64,000 nucleotides of DNA. Source: Eublepharis macularius (Eukaryota > Chordata > Lepidosauria > Squamata > Eublepharidae). Shown piece by piece: positions 22,563 through 31,737 of this stretch. Position 1 is the stretch's first letter. Every line of letters starts with the position of its first letter. The DNA lies in NCBI RefSeq assembly GCF_028583425.1, contig NC_072793.1:102347689-102411688 (forward strand), given 5' to 3'. The position numbers were made by a program, and so were the translations under genes. The notes beneath the pieces were generated by a model. That model was not told the DNA's origin and did not search any database. It saw only the letters and a program-made list of their open reading frames with translations.

Positions 22563-23915
22563 CTGTTCTCAGCTCTAGAAAGCTGCAGTGCCTAGCATAC
22601 ATGTGCTCATTTAACCTTTAAACAGTAAGTGGTGAGCATCTTTCCAACACAAGAATTTGCTATTTTTGTGAACTGTGCGCTACCGCTCTGGAATTACCAG
22701 TTTTTGAATCATGATTTAGGCTAAAACGGAGCTGAGAGACAGATATTCACAGATCACCTGGATATGCCTCTATTTATCAGAAAAAAGAAGAATCATATAT
22801 GAACAGTGGTCCAAATATTGTGGTTAGAGAAGCTTAAGTTGCCAGAGAAGTTGGCACACTTCAATGTTACAACCGGAGAAAGACAGAAGAGACAAAAATA
22901 CTCAGATGAATCCACCAGGTGGCAGCAGAATACCAAGGCAAGTTTGTTGATATCCATGAAACTGAAGCAGCTTTTTCTAACCACTGATGGCTGGACATAG
23001 CGTTATCAGGCAAGCAGGCCTGGCTATAGATGGCGTGTAAATGGAAGAATTAATGTGTGTATGCGTGTGTGTGATTGCATAAAATATGTATTTTTATTTT
23101 TGGTACTAATCCAGAGTTTCACAATATGCTTTGCCATCTTACTCAGTTATGATGTTCAGCTCAAATTAATGAAGTGTGGTACAATGAACAGGATATTGCA
23201 TTGGGATTTCAGAGATACATGCTGGGTTAAGAACATAAAGTAACTGAATGCATTATATCAGACACAACAGTGCCTATCCAGGATCTTAGACATTTAAAGA
23301 AAAGAGACAGTCCAGTCTTACCGCATGTAAAATCCTTTGCTGCTATTCTTCATCATGAAGATTTTAATTCGTATACAGAAGCCTGAAAGTGCGATTGTGA
23401 GCAATGTCTTAGCTATGCCAGTGCATCTGCAGATGCACTGGGTGGGTGGCAAGGCCTGCAGGTGCTCCAGTAATGTAACCTCAAGCTAGTGCAGAATTGT
23501 CGGTGTCAAGGGTATGTCCTGGGCAGGGAGGGGCTTAGTCATGTTCTTAAGCCTCTCCAACCCCAGACGTGCCTCTAGTGCAACATTATGTCGCCACAAA
23601 AACATCCCATAGAGACTATTACAAGGAGAAAATATAACCGTACTCCCTCAGCACTGAGGCCCCCAGCAAGATTGCACCCTCATGGAGATTTTGAAAATAA
23701 AAAGGGCTCTAAAATAGCATTGTGTCCCTGTGGTGGACTTGGGGCATGGTATCATCTAGTTTGGCCCTTAGACAGTTGGCAACCCCGTTAACCTGACTTA
23801 AAAATACTCCAATTTTTCCAGTGGAAATACTGTGGGAAGTCCTTGGGGGAAATGGGGGTTCCTCTGAATTCTTCTGGCTTTTCTAAGGCCCTTGCCACTA
23901 CTCTACAGACACGTT
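22563..23915. other. Unassigned; contains the forward CTCF-like motif
   Basis: No exon or recognised repeat. The CTCF-like motif at 22912 is the one clear signal. Confidence 0.35.
22912..22925 (+). promoter_or_regulatory. CTCF-like motif, forward
   Basis: CCACCAGGTGGCAG matches the CTCF core consensus (CCASYAGRKGGCRS) in the plus orientation. It lies in unique-looking sequence between the two divergent genes. Function is inferred from the motif only. Confidence 0.55.
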
Positions 23916-23916
23916 C

Positions 23917-24019
23917 ATCAGCGTGGTCAAGTGGTCTGAGGCATCAGACGCAAGACAAGGGCTTTGCTCCACAGAAGCATTTTTGTCTCCAAAGGGAGGT
24001 TCAGATCTCACTCTGGGCA
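23917..24019 (+). pseudogene. tRNA-Leu(CAA)-like sequence 1
   Basis: Begins ATCAGCGTGGTCAAGTGGTC (tRNA-Leu: acceptor strand plus A box), followed by GAGGCATCAGACGCAAG where CAA sits at the anticodon position. Then come an intron-like stretch, GTCTCCAAAGGGAGG (variable arm) and a decayed T arm. The intron-like insertion after the anticodon is the layout of vertebrate tRNA-Leu-CAA. Not expected to fold as a functional tRNA. Confidence 0.55.
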
Positions 24020-24118
24020 GATTGCATTTTGTCTCTTTCACAGGGAAAATGCTTTTATTGATAATCTTGCAGGAAGCCCAATCCGGTTGCTGGTGACCAA
24101 CAGTTGGGTTGAATTCCC

Positions 24119-24217
24119 GATAGGATGGCTGAGTGATCTAAGATACCAACTTAAGCTACTGCTGCCTGGGTGTTCTGGTTGTTCCTGATGTGTGGGGTTC
24201 CAGTCTCACTACTGACA
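24119..24217 (+). pseudogene. tRNA-Leu-like sequence 2
   Basis: GATAGGATGGCTGAGTGATC start, then CTAAGATACCAACTTAAG followed by an intron-like insert (ctactgctgcctgggtgt), then TCTGGTTGTTCC and a 3' end GGGGTTCCAGTCTCACT then ACTGACA, close to the tRNA-Leu 3' end. The anticodon reads TAA, one change from CAA. A short T-arm-like piece (gttgggttgaattcccga) lies immediately upstream. Confidence 0.6.
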
Positions 24218-24219
24218 GT

Positions 24220-25073
24220 GGCAACCTTCTCTCCCTTGCTGGGACTTCCACCTCAGATACCTTGCATGAAATTGCTGCATCAAGTGTTTGGAATCCAGGA
24301 CCATCACCACCCCCTGGATCCGGCCTCCCGCCTGCTGCTGACACTCACCCTACCAATGGAGCCCAGTCTGTGAAGTCCACAGGGGCGTGGGGAGCTGACT
24401 GACCTGCTCCCTGCCAAGTCTGACCCTGAAGAAGCCAGGGGGGCAGCCAAGACCAATGAGCCTTGCTGTACCAATCTGATAGCCAGCAGGCCATATCCTA
24501 CCAGCTGTCAGGTGGCCTTCCCAGGCTCCCCAGAGGCAGTGGCTCTTTGAGTCTCCAAGGGGTGCCAGATGACCCACACCCCCAAGCACAAGATTGGGAG
24601 GCAAGAATCATGAGGCCTGGGGGCTCTGTGAGAACGAAAGTGGGGGTTGGAGCCAAGGGAGACCAGCCTGGGCTAGTTAAGCACCACAAACTCCTGGCCA
24701 GGGAGAAGTTGGTTGGGGCTGCTCCTCTCTCTGCTGGACCACCTCAGAGACACCAGAGAGGGCAGGAAGCATCCCAACAGGAGGAGGATCCAGGTGGCTT
24801 GAATGCCCCCTCTCCTCCACACCTGAGATCTCAAAGGAGTAGAGGAGCTTGCACCTTCAGCTGGTCCCAGCACAGGAGACATGTTGGCCAACACCATGGC
24901 AACTTAGGGGGCTTGATTCAGGGGAAAGCCACTGGATAGGGGTGGGATTGATCATTGCTCAGAGAAGTGTCCATCTGAGTGAAAAGGAGAAAAGCTTACA
25001 CAGCCCAAGTACAGACCTGGGGAAAGGCAAGGACTGCCTCCTTCCTAACTGCAAGGGATCATGGGAAAGGGGC
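24220..25073. other. GC-rich spacer between tRNA-Leu-like copies
   Basis: Unusually GC-rich, Pro/Gly/Ser-coding in several frames, with a 158-codon plus-strand ORF (24463-24939) that has no recognisable domain. I regard it as non-coding. Confidence 0.4.
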
Positions 25074-25163
25074 CTCAGGATGGCCAAGTATTCTAAGATG
25101 CCAGGCTTTGCTTCACGATGTGGTCTCTGAAATGAGGTGTGGGTTCAAATCCTTCTGCTGACA
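25074..25163 (+). pseudogene. tRNA-Leu-like sequence 3
   Basis: CTCAGGATGGCCAAGTATTC start, a TGGTCTCTGAAATGAGG variable arm, an exact B box GGTTCAAATCC, and end TTCTGCTGACA. A box and B box are both good matches. The anticodon arm is degenerate. Confidence 0.6.
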
Positions 25164-25324
25164 GCCTGTAGTCTGTCCTTTTAACAAGGAAAACATGTTT
25201 TTTGCCAATGAGAGTGCAGGACACCCAATCAGTGAAGAGAGCATTTTCCAGGATTCTGGAGATCCTCAACATGGCACCTGTCAATGAGTTTCATGGCGCT
25301 TGCTTCCTAAGTGCTTCCAGACTC

Positions 25325-25480
25325 AGGGCCAAGCTAGAAGTGATGAATTACACTTGAATGGCAAGTGAACAGACTCACATGTATTCCTCCTTGTTCACTT
25401 GCGCAAGTGAACAGGGAGGAATACATGTGAGTCTGTTCACTTGCCATTCAAGTGTAATTTGTCACTTCTAGCTTGGCTCT
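25325..25480. repeat. Near-perfect 156-bp palindrome
   Basis: Two 78-bp arms meet with no spacer between 25402 and 25403 (centre CACTTGCGCAAGTG). I count four mismatches between arms. The outer ends read AGGGCCAAGCTAG and its reverse, resembling hAT-type CAGGG ends, but no 8-bp target duplication is visible. Confidence 0.9.
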
Positions 25481-25484
25481 CATT

Positions 25485-27020
25485 TTCTTATTTCTTTTCA
25501 AGTTCTCTTTTCTTTAGTCCTTTCCTGCTGTTCACTCTCCTTCCTCCTAATCTTTCACATTTCTTTGTTATCCTTTCCCTTCCAGTTTGTGTTGATTCTG
25601 TCTCTACTAAACCCTGAATCAGTTCTGCAATTATGATGGAAAGACTTCGGTTATGGTGATAGGATAGCAGGCGGCCAGGGTGGGGCGGGGCGCAGAGCTC
25701 AGTCCCATCCACCTCCAATTATTTCCATGTGGCAGCCAGAGCTAAAAGGGTAGTCAGCTTTTTTGAGCTCACAGCTTGAATCCATTTGTTTTCTTTTGGG
25801 GCATGAATTTACTTGAAACTTCTTGAAACCACCACAGCTCCTCCAACAGCAGAAACAAAAGGAAGAAAAAACGCATTCTCTATGAGGAGTAAGAATATCA
25901 GGAAGAGTCAGAAGAGATGAGGAAAGACTAATTGTAGAATAGGGGATTTACATTCCCCCAGTCTCGGCCATGGAGAATGGGGTCTCATCCATCCACTCTC
26001 CTAGCAGCTATTGAATCCTGAATACCTACAAACACACAAGCATCAAATAAAATGCACTGTATACAGGTTAATGGACCCTCACTATTAGCTTCAATAAGAT
26101 CCTCCTATCCCTGGTCCAGCAAAGGTTTTCAGATAGTAATTAAGGCCAGCCACCACAATTTATTTTAACAGGACAAATGCTTTTGAGAAATGTAAGCGCA
26201 AGCATATTTACATAGTAGATCCCCACAACCTTCAGATTAACCATATTGAAATGACCCCCTGGTGGCCATTTTGTGGTGGTGCCAACTAATGTGTCTCAAA
26301 ATTCTAAACTGCCCACAGGCTCAACAAGATTGAGGATCCCTACAGTAAAGGATCCTGCTTCTCCTGCAGCAGGAGCAGACACTGAGCTGCCTGCAATAGC
26401 AGAACACAGTCCGTTAACACCATAGCGGCTTGTTAAGTCTATTTTGGTTTCCTTTGTTGTGTATATATAGCAAATATACATTTGTTCATTGCTAATGACT
26501 GAAGCTTCCTGTACATTGTAATGATTCTCCATGTAGCTCATTGTTTCTGCAATTGTACAAGCATTCACATTGGCAATGGAGCATCACCACAGCAATTTTC
26601 CATGCATTTTCCTTGCCACAGTCCCCCCCCCGCCCCCGCCCCATGCCTCCAATTGTCCTCCTCTGCATCACTGGAGGACTTTTTTGGCCTCTTAAAACTT
26701 GACAATTGCTAGATTACTACTGCACAATAATGTTATAATGGTCTGTTGCCATGATCCAGTGACTCCTCGGAATCCCCAGCATTCATTTTTTAAAAGTCTA
26801 GCCATTTTCATTGTGGAGATATTGCTTCAATGAAAAGGGATAAAGATCTTCTTTAAAAAAACTCCAAAACCTAGGAATGTAAAGGGACTAATAGATCATG
26901 ACAATAGATTGTTATATTATTTCGCTTTAGTGATATCACAACTGCTGATTTTTTTAAAAAACTCAGCTGATTAAAAAACAAATCCTGAAATAGCATTCTG
27001 ATGGAGGGAGAAAATGGCAG
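25485..27020. other. Unassigned; contains the reverse CTCF-like motif
   Basis: No exon recognised. The CTCF-like motif at 26255 is the main signal. Confidence 0.35.
26255..26268 (-). promoter_or_regulatory. CTCF-like motif, reverse
   Basis: On the minus strand TGGCCACCAGGGGG matches the most information-rich part of the CTCF motif. It faces the plus-strand motif at 22912, giving a convergent pair 3.3 kb apart between the PPM1M and TWF2 promoters. Confidence 0.6.
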
Positions 27021-27024
27021 CCAC

Positions 27025-27047
27025 GGGGGGGGGGGGGGGGGGGGGGG
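27025..27047 (+). repeat. Poly-G tract, 23 uninterrupted G
   Basis: A pure run of 23 G on the plus strand, directly before a SINE. Confidence 0.95.
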
Positions 27048-27063
27048 TAGGGCAAGGAAAAGA

Positions 27064-27280
27064 GAGTTGGTGTGGCATAGTAGTTAAGTAGCTGGGCTGC
27101 AATACAGCACTTTGCTGGTTCAAATCTCATTATTTCCATGAACTCAGCAGGTGGCCTTGAGTAAGCCACTTCTCTCAGCCCCAACTCCCCAGCTGCATTG
27201 TGGGATAACAACACTGGCTTTGCTCACTGCTCTGAGTGGGGACTAATCTATCCAGCAGGGAACTATTGTTATTATTATTA
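27064..27280 (+). mobile_element. tRNA-derived SINE (family A-related)
   Basis: Head gttggtgtggcatagtagtt with gctggttcaaatctcatta (B box), the ggccttgagtaagccacttc block and a 3' end ctatccagcagggaactatt then TTATTATTATTA. Confidence 0.75.
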
Positions 27281-27284
27281 AAAT

Positions 27285-28330
27285 GGAGTCACCATAGGCA
27301 GACCTTCAAAAACGCACACCACCTCAGCCATGTGGCATGCAAAGGTACTTTGATTGTGACCTTTACAAAAAGATCATATCAAACCAGGTTTGAAAGGAAA
27401 GATCTCATCAAAGCAGGGAATACCTAAAAAGTAGACAATTGAAGACATCAAATGATATCTCCAAAAAAGCCACTCGTGTGGCAACAAAACTGCATATCAC
27501 TTCCAGTCAAGATATAAAATACTTACATGTAGCACATTTGTTTGATACCAAATGTGTGGAGTTAAATGTATGTGCCAGGGGACTCAAGATTGTAGAATTG
27601 AAGGCTTGAAGACAGTAGTCCTCAAAACTTCAGCAACTTCTGATTAAAGAAATTTCACCGGCCCCCAAACTATCCCCTCCTCTCAGCACATGCTTGTGAG
27701 CCCTTTTTAAAGAGTATGCAGCAAACTGTATATCTCTTTGGAAGCCTTCATCCACTTGCATCTTCAAAACAATACAGTGACAACCCTCCACTACATTTTA
27801 AAAGTAAGTTTAGGAGGTGATGGTTCAGGGTACATGATTTTACAGGGCCACAACTCAAAACACCCACATTGTCTGGGAGGGGCTTTGCTCAGGAGACAGC
27901 AAGAAATTTCCTTATTGGTGAACAACTTATAGGTAGAGATCAACTGAACAGAGATTGAAGGAGCCGGGGAAAAACATTCAGAGCTGCTTATAGAAATAGA
28001 CGACCAGCATTCCACAAAACCTGAACTTCTGCTATTCAACTGAGAATTGCCATTGGCTATTATTAAAATGGATGCAGCGTGGCATCTCTGTATTTCTATT
28101 GAAAGTTTATCAGTTCCATTTTACACAGGAAGTAATTATGATGATTGTATCCGGGCTGAATCTCCTTGGCGCCACTCAGCCACTTAAGAGGTCCTAGGAC
28201 CAATAAACACATTTTCTGGCTAGTGCTCTTAACATCTTCCTCCCTTTGAAAGAGAGGGAAGCCAGTTTTGAAGTCTTCCCCTCAGGTGGCTAAAGTTGCC
28301 AACAAACCTGAAGAAAAATACTCTGTTCCT
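27285..28330. other. Unassigned intergenic sequence
   Basis: Nothing recognised. Confidence 0.3.
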
Positions 28331-28335
28331 TTAAC

Positions 28336-28660
28336 AGAGGTGTGACTAGGTTTGCCAGGTGTTGGCACCCTAGTGGGAGAATTTGGGGTGGGTATACACA
28401 AGTCTTCAGTGTTGCATCGGCTCACAAAGTCACTTCCAGCATGAAACTGTAAGTGACATCATCACATCTGGTTAATACTCAAGGAATCCTAAACAAAATG
28501 AACCCTGACAAAATGATGTCTCTTCTAGCTTTGTGCTCAAAGTGATGTCACATGCTAGGATACAACTGAAGAGCACCCCCCTCTTTACCCTCCTACTGGC
28601 CTGTCCAGTGATGGCAGGGGATGTAAGAGCTCAGGCTGGGAGACCTAACCCCCACTTCCC
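28336..28660. repeat. Decayed TIR element (GGTTTGCCAGGT...)
   Basis: Starts taggtttgccaggtgttggc and ends near ggctgggagacctaaccccc, with gtgacatcatcac-type interior as in the element at 20003. Confidence 0.4.
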
Positions 28661-29589
28661 CATTTAATATGTGGAAATGGGAAGTAGAAGCTTTTCATAG
28701 CATGGAGGTAAATATCATCACCTGGTAAATAATATCCCATTAAGCCTCTATTAAAGGAACAGGACATTTTCCTCTAGGCCAGTTGGCATCCGTACGGGCG
28801 GAGGAGAATCTTTGGCCCCATTCCTGGAGTACAGAGTGCTTCATGTTCATGTTAGGCAGGTGGGTGTAAGAAGGGCATGCCTGTGTCCTTCAAAAGGTCC
28901 AGCAGAGTCCTTTTAAAGGACCTCTGTGGATCCCTGGGGTCTCTGGACTCCAATTTCAAACACTGCAGACAGGTTTGTGGTCTTCCCCTCTGAGGAACTG
29001 ACAGATCACCTAAGAAAGTGCCAGTTCACACCTGCCAATGTGTTTTGCAGGACAAGGTCAGTTTCAATGGACAACCTTTTTCAGGAAGCCTGGCCTTCTC
29101 CATTAGGGATCTCTCTCTGAGGTCCTTAGGATCAGAGTCTGAAAACCACTGCCTGAGGCAAAAATTCCAGCATCTGGTTGAACCACATTATAAATACAAC
29201 TACGAGTATAACTAAACACCTACCTCCAAGCATCCTTAATAACTAATAATTACCGTTAGGGTGGAGGCATCGCGTGGGCAACTGAAGCCTTCCAGCAATT
29301 TGCTTCTCCAGATCTACGTTAAGCTATTCCATGCCTCTCTACTCGTTTTGTTGACCTTATTTTGATTATTTCTTTTCACGGGAACCATTGAGGATATATA
29401 CAGGAAACGCTCCCGAGTGGTCCATGAACCCGAGGGCTCCAGCACTATTTCTCTGGACCCGCTCTCAACGGGCGACTGACTCACACTATGTAATCCGCCT
29501 TCAATCTCAGTAAGAAAAGCGGACTAAATGACCTGAATCTCCCCAATTCTTTCTCGATAAATCTTATCATTCGGGAAGGGGTGGGGTGG
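28661..29589. other. Unassigned sequence upstream of the TWF2 CpG island
   Basis: A LINE/SINE 3' tail-like piece lies at 29486-29530 (gtaatccgccttcaatctca). The remainder is unassigned. Confidence 0.35.
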
Positions 29590-30440
29590 GGATTTTGTAT
29601 TTCTGAAATGCTGACAGTTATTATGGCGCATGCCAGGAGGACCCGGGGGCGGACAGTCCCCAGAGCACTCTGTCCTGCCCTGAATCCTCCACTCATCCGT
29701 TCCCTCTCCTGGATTGCCCCTCCAACCTCCCGCCGCTGGAGGGCCCCGGGGTTGGATACTGAGCCTCTTTCACGGCGCAAGCCTATGCTGAGCCGATCGC
29801 AGTGGACATACAAAGCAGGAACCGTGCATAGAATCGCAGCAACGGCATCTCCGCACACGGCCTATCGCAGCACGCCCGCCCCTGCTCCATCCCGGAGACT
29901 CACCCGCAGCTCTTCCCTTTTTTGCCCCGCGCCCCCGACGTGGCGATCGGCCCTCCCAGCGGGCGGGCCCGGCCGAAGCCCCTCCTGCCCAGGCCACAGG
30001 AACCCGGAAGCGGGCGGCGCTGTGCGGGGAGCCGTTTCCTGCCCAGCGGAGAGCGGCAGCGGTGGCGGTGGGCTCTCTTGAAGCGGAGCTGATCCGGAGC
30101 CATGACTCACCAGACCGGCATCCACGGTAGGGAAGCGGAGAGCCTTGCAGGGTTGGCGGCGCCCCTCTTGCCTCGCCCGGACGATGCCCTACGCCTGCAG
30201 TGCCGGGCTCCATCGAGCCTCGGCGCTGGCGGATCTGCCCTTCCCCGGCTTGCCCCCCGTCCCCCGGTAATCCCCTTCCCCAGCTTCTCTTGCCCGAAAA
30301 CCTCCCTTACTGCCCCCACCCCACCCCAGGACAAGGCCGGTCTTCGAAGCAGACGTGCCGGCAGCGAGGCTGATGCAGTCGGGTCGGTGTTTGGAAAGGG
30401 TCTCTGCTCCAGCTCAGACGCCTGCTCCGTAGATGTGCAG
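29590..30440 (+). promoter_or_regulatory. TWF2: CpG-island promoter of TWF2
   Basis: Strongly CpG-rich block that includes TWF2 exon 1. No TATA box is seen close to the expected start. An ETS-type CCGGAAG core is visible at about 30004-30010, and several GC-box-like stretches (for example around 29870-29880 and 29960-29970) lie upstream. The transcription start cannot be placed from sequence alone; it should be within roughly 150 bases upstream of 30102. Confidence 0.75.
30102..30126 (+). CDS. TWF2: TWF2, exon 1 coding part
   Basis: Start of twinfilin-2, a cytoplasmic actin monomer-binding protein with two ADF-homology domains that also binds capping protein. The exon encodes MTHQTGIH plus the first base of an Ala codon. 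Mammalian twinfilins start almost identically (human TWF2 M-A-H-Q-T-G-I-H-A). The ATG context is good (GGAGCCATGA, G at -3). The donor is G followed by GTAGGG at 30127. Joined to 58704 the frame continues without a break. It lies in a CpG island on the opposite strand to PPM1M, matching the known human gene order. Confidence 0.93.
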
Positions 30441-30818
30441 GCTTCGGAAAGAAGGACGGGCGTGGGGGGTAAAATGAAAGGTGTTTGGGGATGAAGGAAC
30501 CTGTGCTTATTTCTGCTTTATGAGGTTGAAGTCGATGGCCCACTAAGCCCACATCTCTCACCTAAGTGCCGGATAATCTGCCCCGAGAGTATCCTTTTGG
30601 GTGCTAGTGTATCGTATTGGTAATAGAGAACTTGGGATGGCCTTGTCCGAGGGGGCATGGCTCGCCTGTTTCTGGGTAAAAGCCTGTGAACCTATGGGAG
30701 CCCTTGTTCCTTTACGTATTCTAGAAAGCACTGCCTGCTTACAGTTAGTTACCTTTGCTGTCTAGCATTTGCAGCGGTAGCTACTCTTGGTGATTCTTTT
30801 TATCTAGCAGCTCCATCC

Positions 30819-31012
30819 GACTCAGCCTTCCATCCTTCCGAGGTCGGTAAAATGAGTACCCAGTTTCCTGGGGGTAAAGTGTAGATGACTGGGGAAGGCA
30901 ATGGCAAACCACCCCGTAACAAAAGTCTGCCAAGAAGACGATGTGATGCAACGTCCCCTCATGGGTCGGTGATGACTCGGTGCTTGCTCAGGGGACTACC
31001 TTTACCTTTTAC
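30819..31012 (+). mobile_element. tRNA-derived SINE (family C), 3' part
   Basis: cgactcagccttccatcctt ... gtagatgactggggaaggca ... aaccaccccgtaacaaaagt ... ggggactacctttacctttt. Lacks the tRNA head that is present in the copy at 50526. Confidence 0.8.
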
Positions 31013-31300
31013 CATCCATGTGTTTCTTTAGCATATGATCTTTGTGGGTGTGCTGCACTGATACGCCCTCCCCTCAATAATTATTTCAGATCCATGGCAG
31101 AGGGTGACATTGCTTCTTGGAGGGCAGTTCGACTTTCTGCGCTCTGCAAAGGGCTTGGTAATAACGCTGTTTTCCATAAACAAGTCAGCTTTTCTTCTGC
31201 TGCTGAATAATCTCTTAACATATTTAGCTCTGCAGTGTGAATCATAACTGCAGGAACCATTTAGCTTTCTGCATAGTAGGCAGTTACTTTAGGGGTTTTC

Positions 31301-31331
31301 TGTGTGTGTGTGTGTGTGCATGCGCGCGCAC
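31301..31331. repeat. (TG)n/(GC)n strictly alternating tract
   Basis: A 31-base purine-pyrimidine alternation: TG repeats followed by CATGCGCGCGCAC. Z-DNA-prone. Confidence 0.85.
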
Positions 31332-31737
31332 CTTTAGCATTCTCCAGATGATTACTGGAAAGATAATCTGAAACACAAAACCTGTTTGTTTCTTTATATA
31401 TATATACACAGATTGTTTCTGAAATGCAGAAGCTCATCAATGCTGCAGGAGGTATAGCTGGTGCAGGATATGAGTCAGAAAGCAGATAGAATGTGATAAT
31501 ACATTACAGCAGAATTATACAGTACATATCTTGAGTTGTAATAAAAGTAATGGTAACCATGACAAAGAGCAAATAACTAGATGCTTTTTGTCCTGCTATT
31601 TTTTACTTCTTATCAAGAATTTGCAGAGATAATGTCTAGCTATAGAGTGGCACCCCAGGCCTAAACCAGACCCAGCATCCTGTCATTTTAACCCCCCAAA
31701 TAGCACTTTCTCAGCAACTTTAGGCATTTCATGATGC
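31332..31737. other. Unassigned intronic sequence
   Basis: A/T-rich; nothing recognised. Confidence 0.3.

Larger units (their letters stand above)
13950..29590. other. Intergenic region between divergent PPM1M and TWF2
   Basis: About 16 kb separates the two start codons, and no host protein-coding exon was recognised in it. It holds L2, CR1, SINE and terminal-inverted-repeat copies, a tRNA-Leu-like cluster, a long palindrome and two CTCF-like motifs. Confidence 0.7.

Noticed and set aside
24463..24939. 158-codon plus-strand ORF
   Set aside because: GC-rich spacer between tRNA-Leu-like copies. No recognisable domain, splice context or start support.
29581..30213. Long ORFs on both strands of the TWF2 CpG island
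   Set aside because: They overlap TWF2 promoter and exon 1 in other frames, have CpG-driven Arg/Pro/Gly composition and no domain. PPM1M, the expected divergent neighbour, is at 13508-13749 instead.
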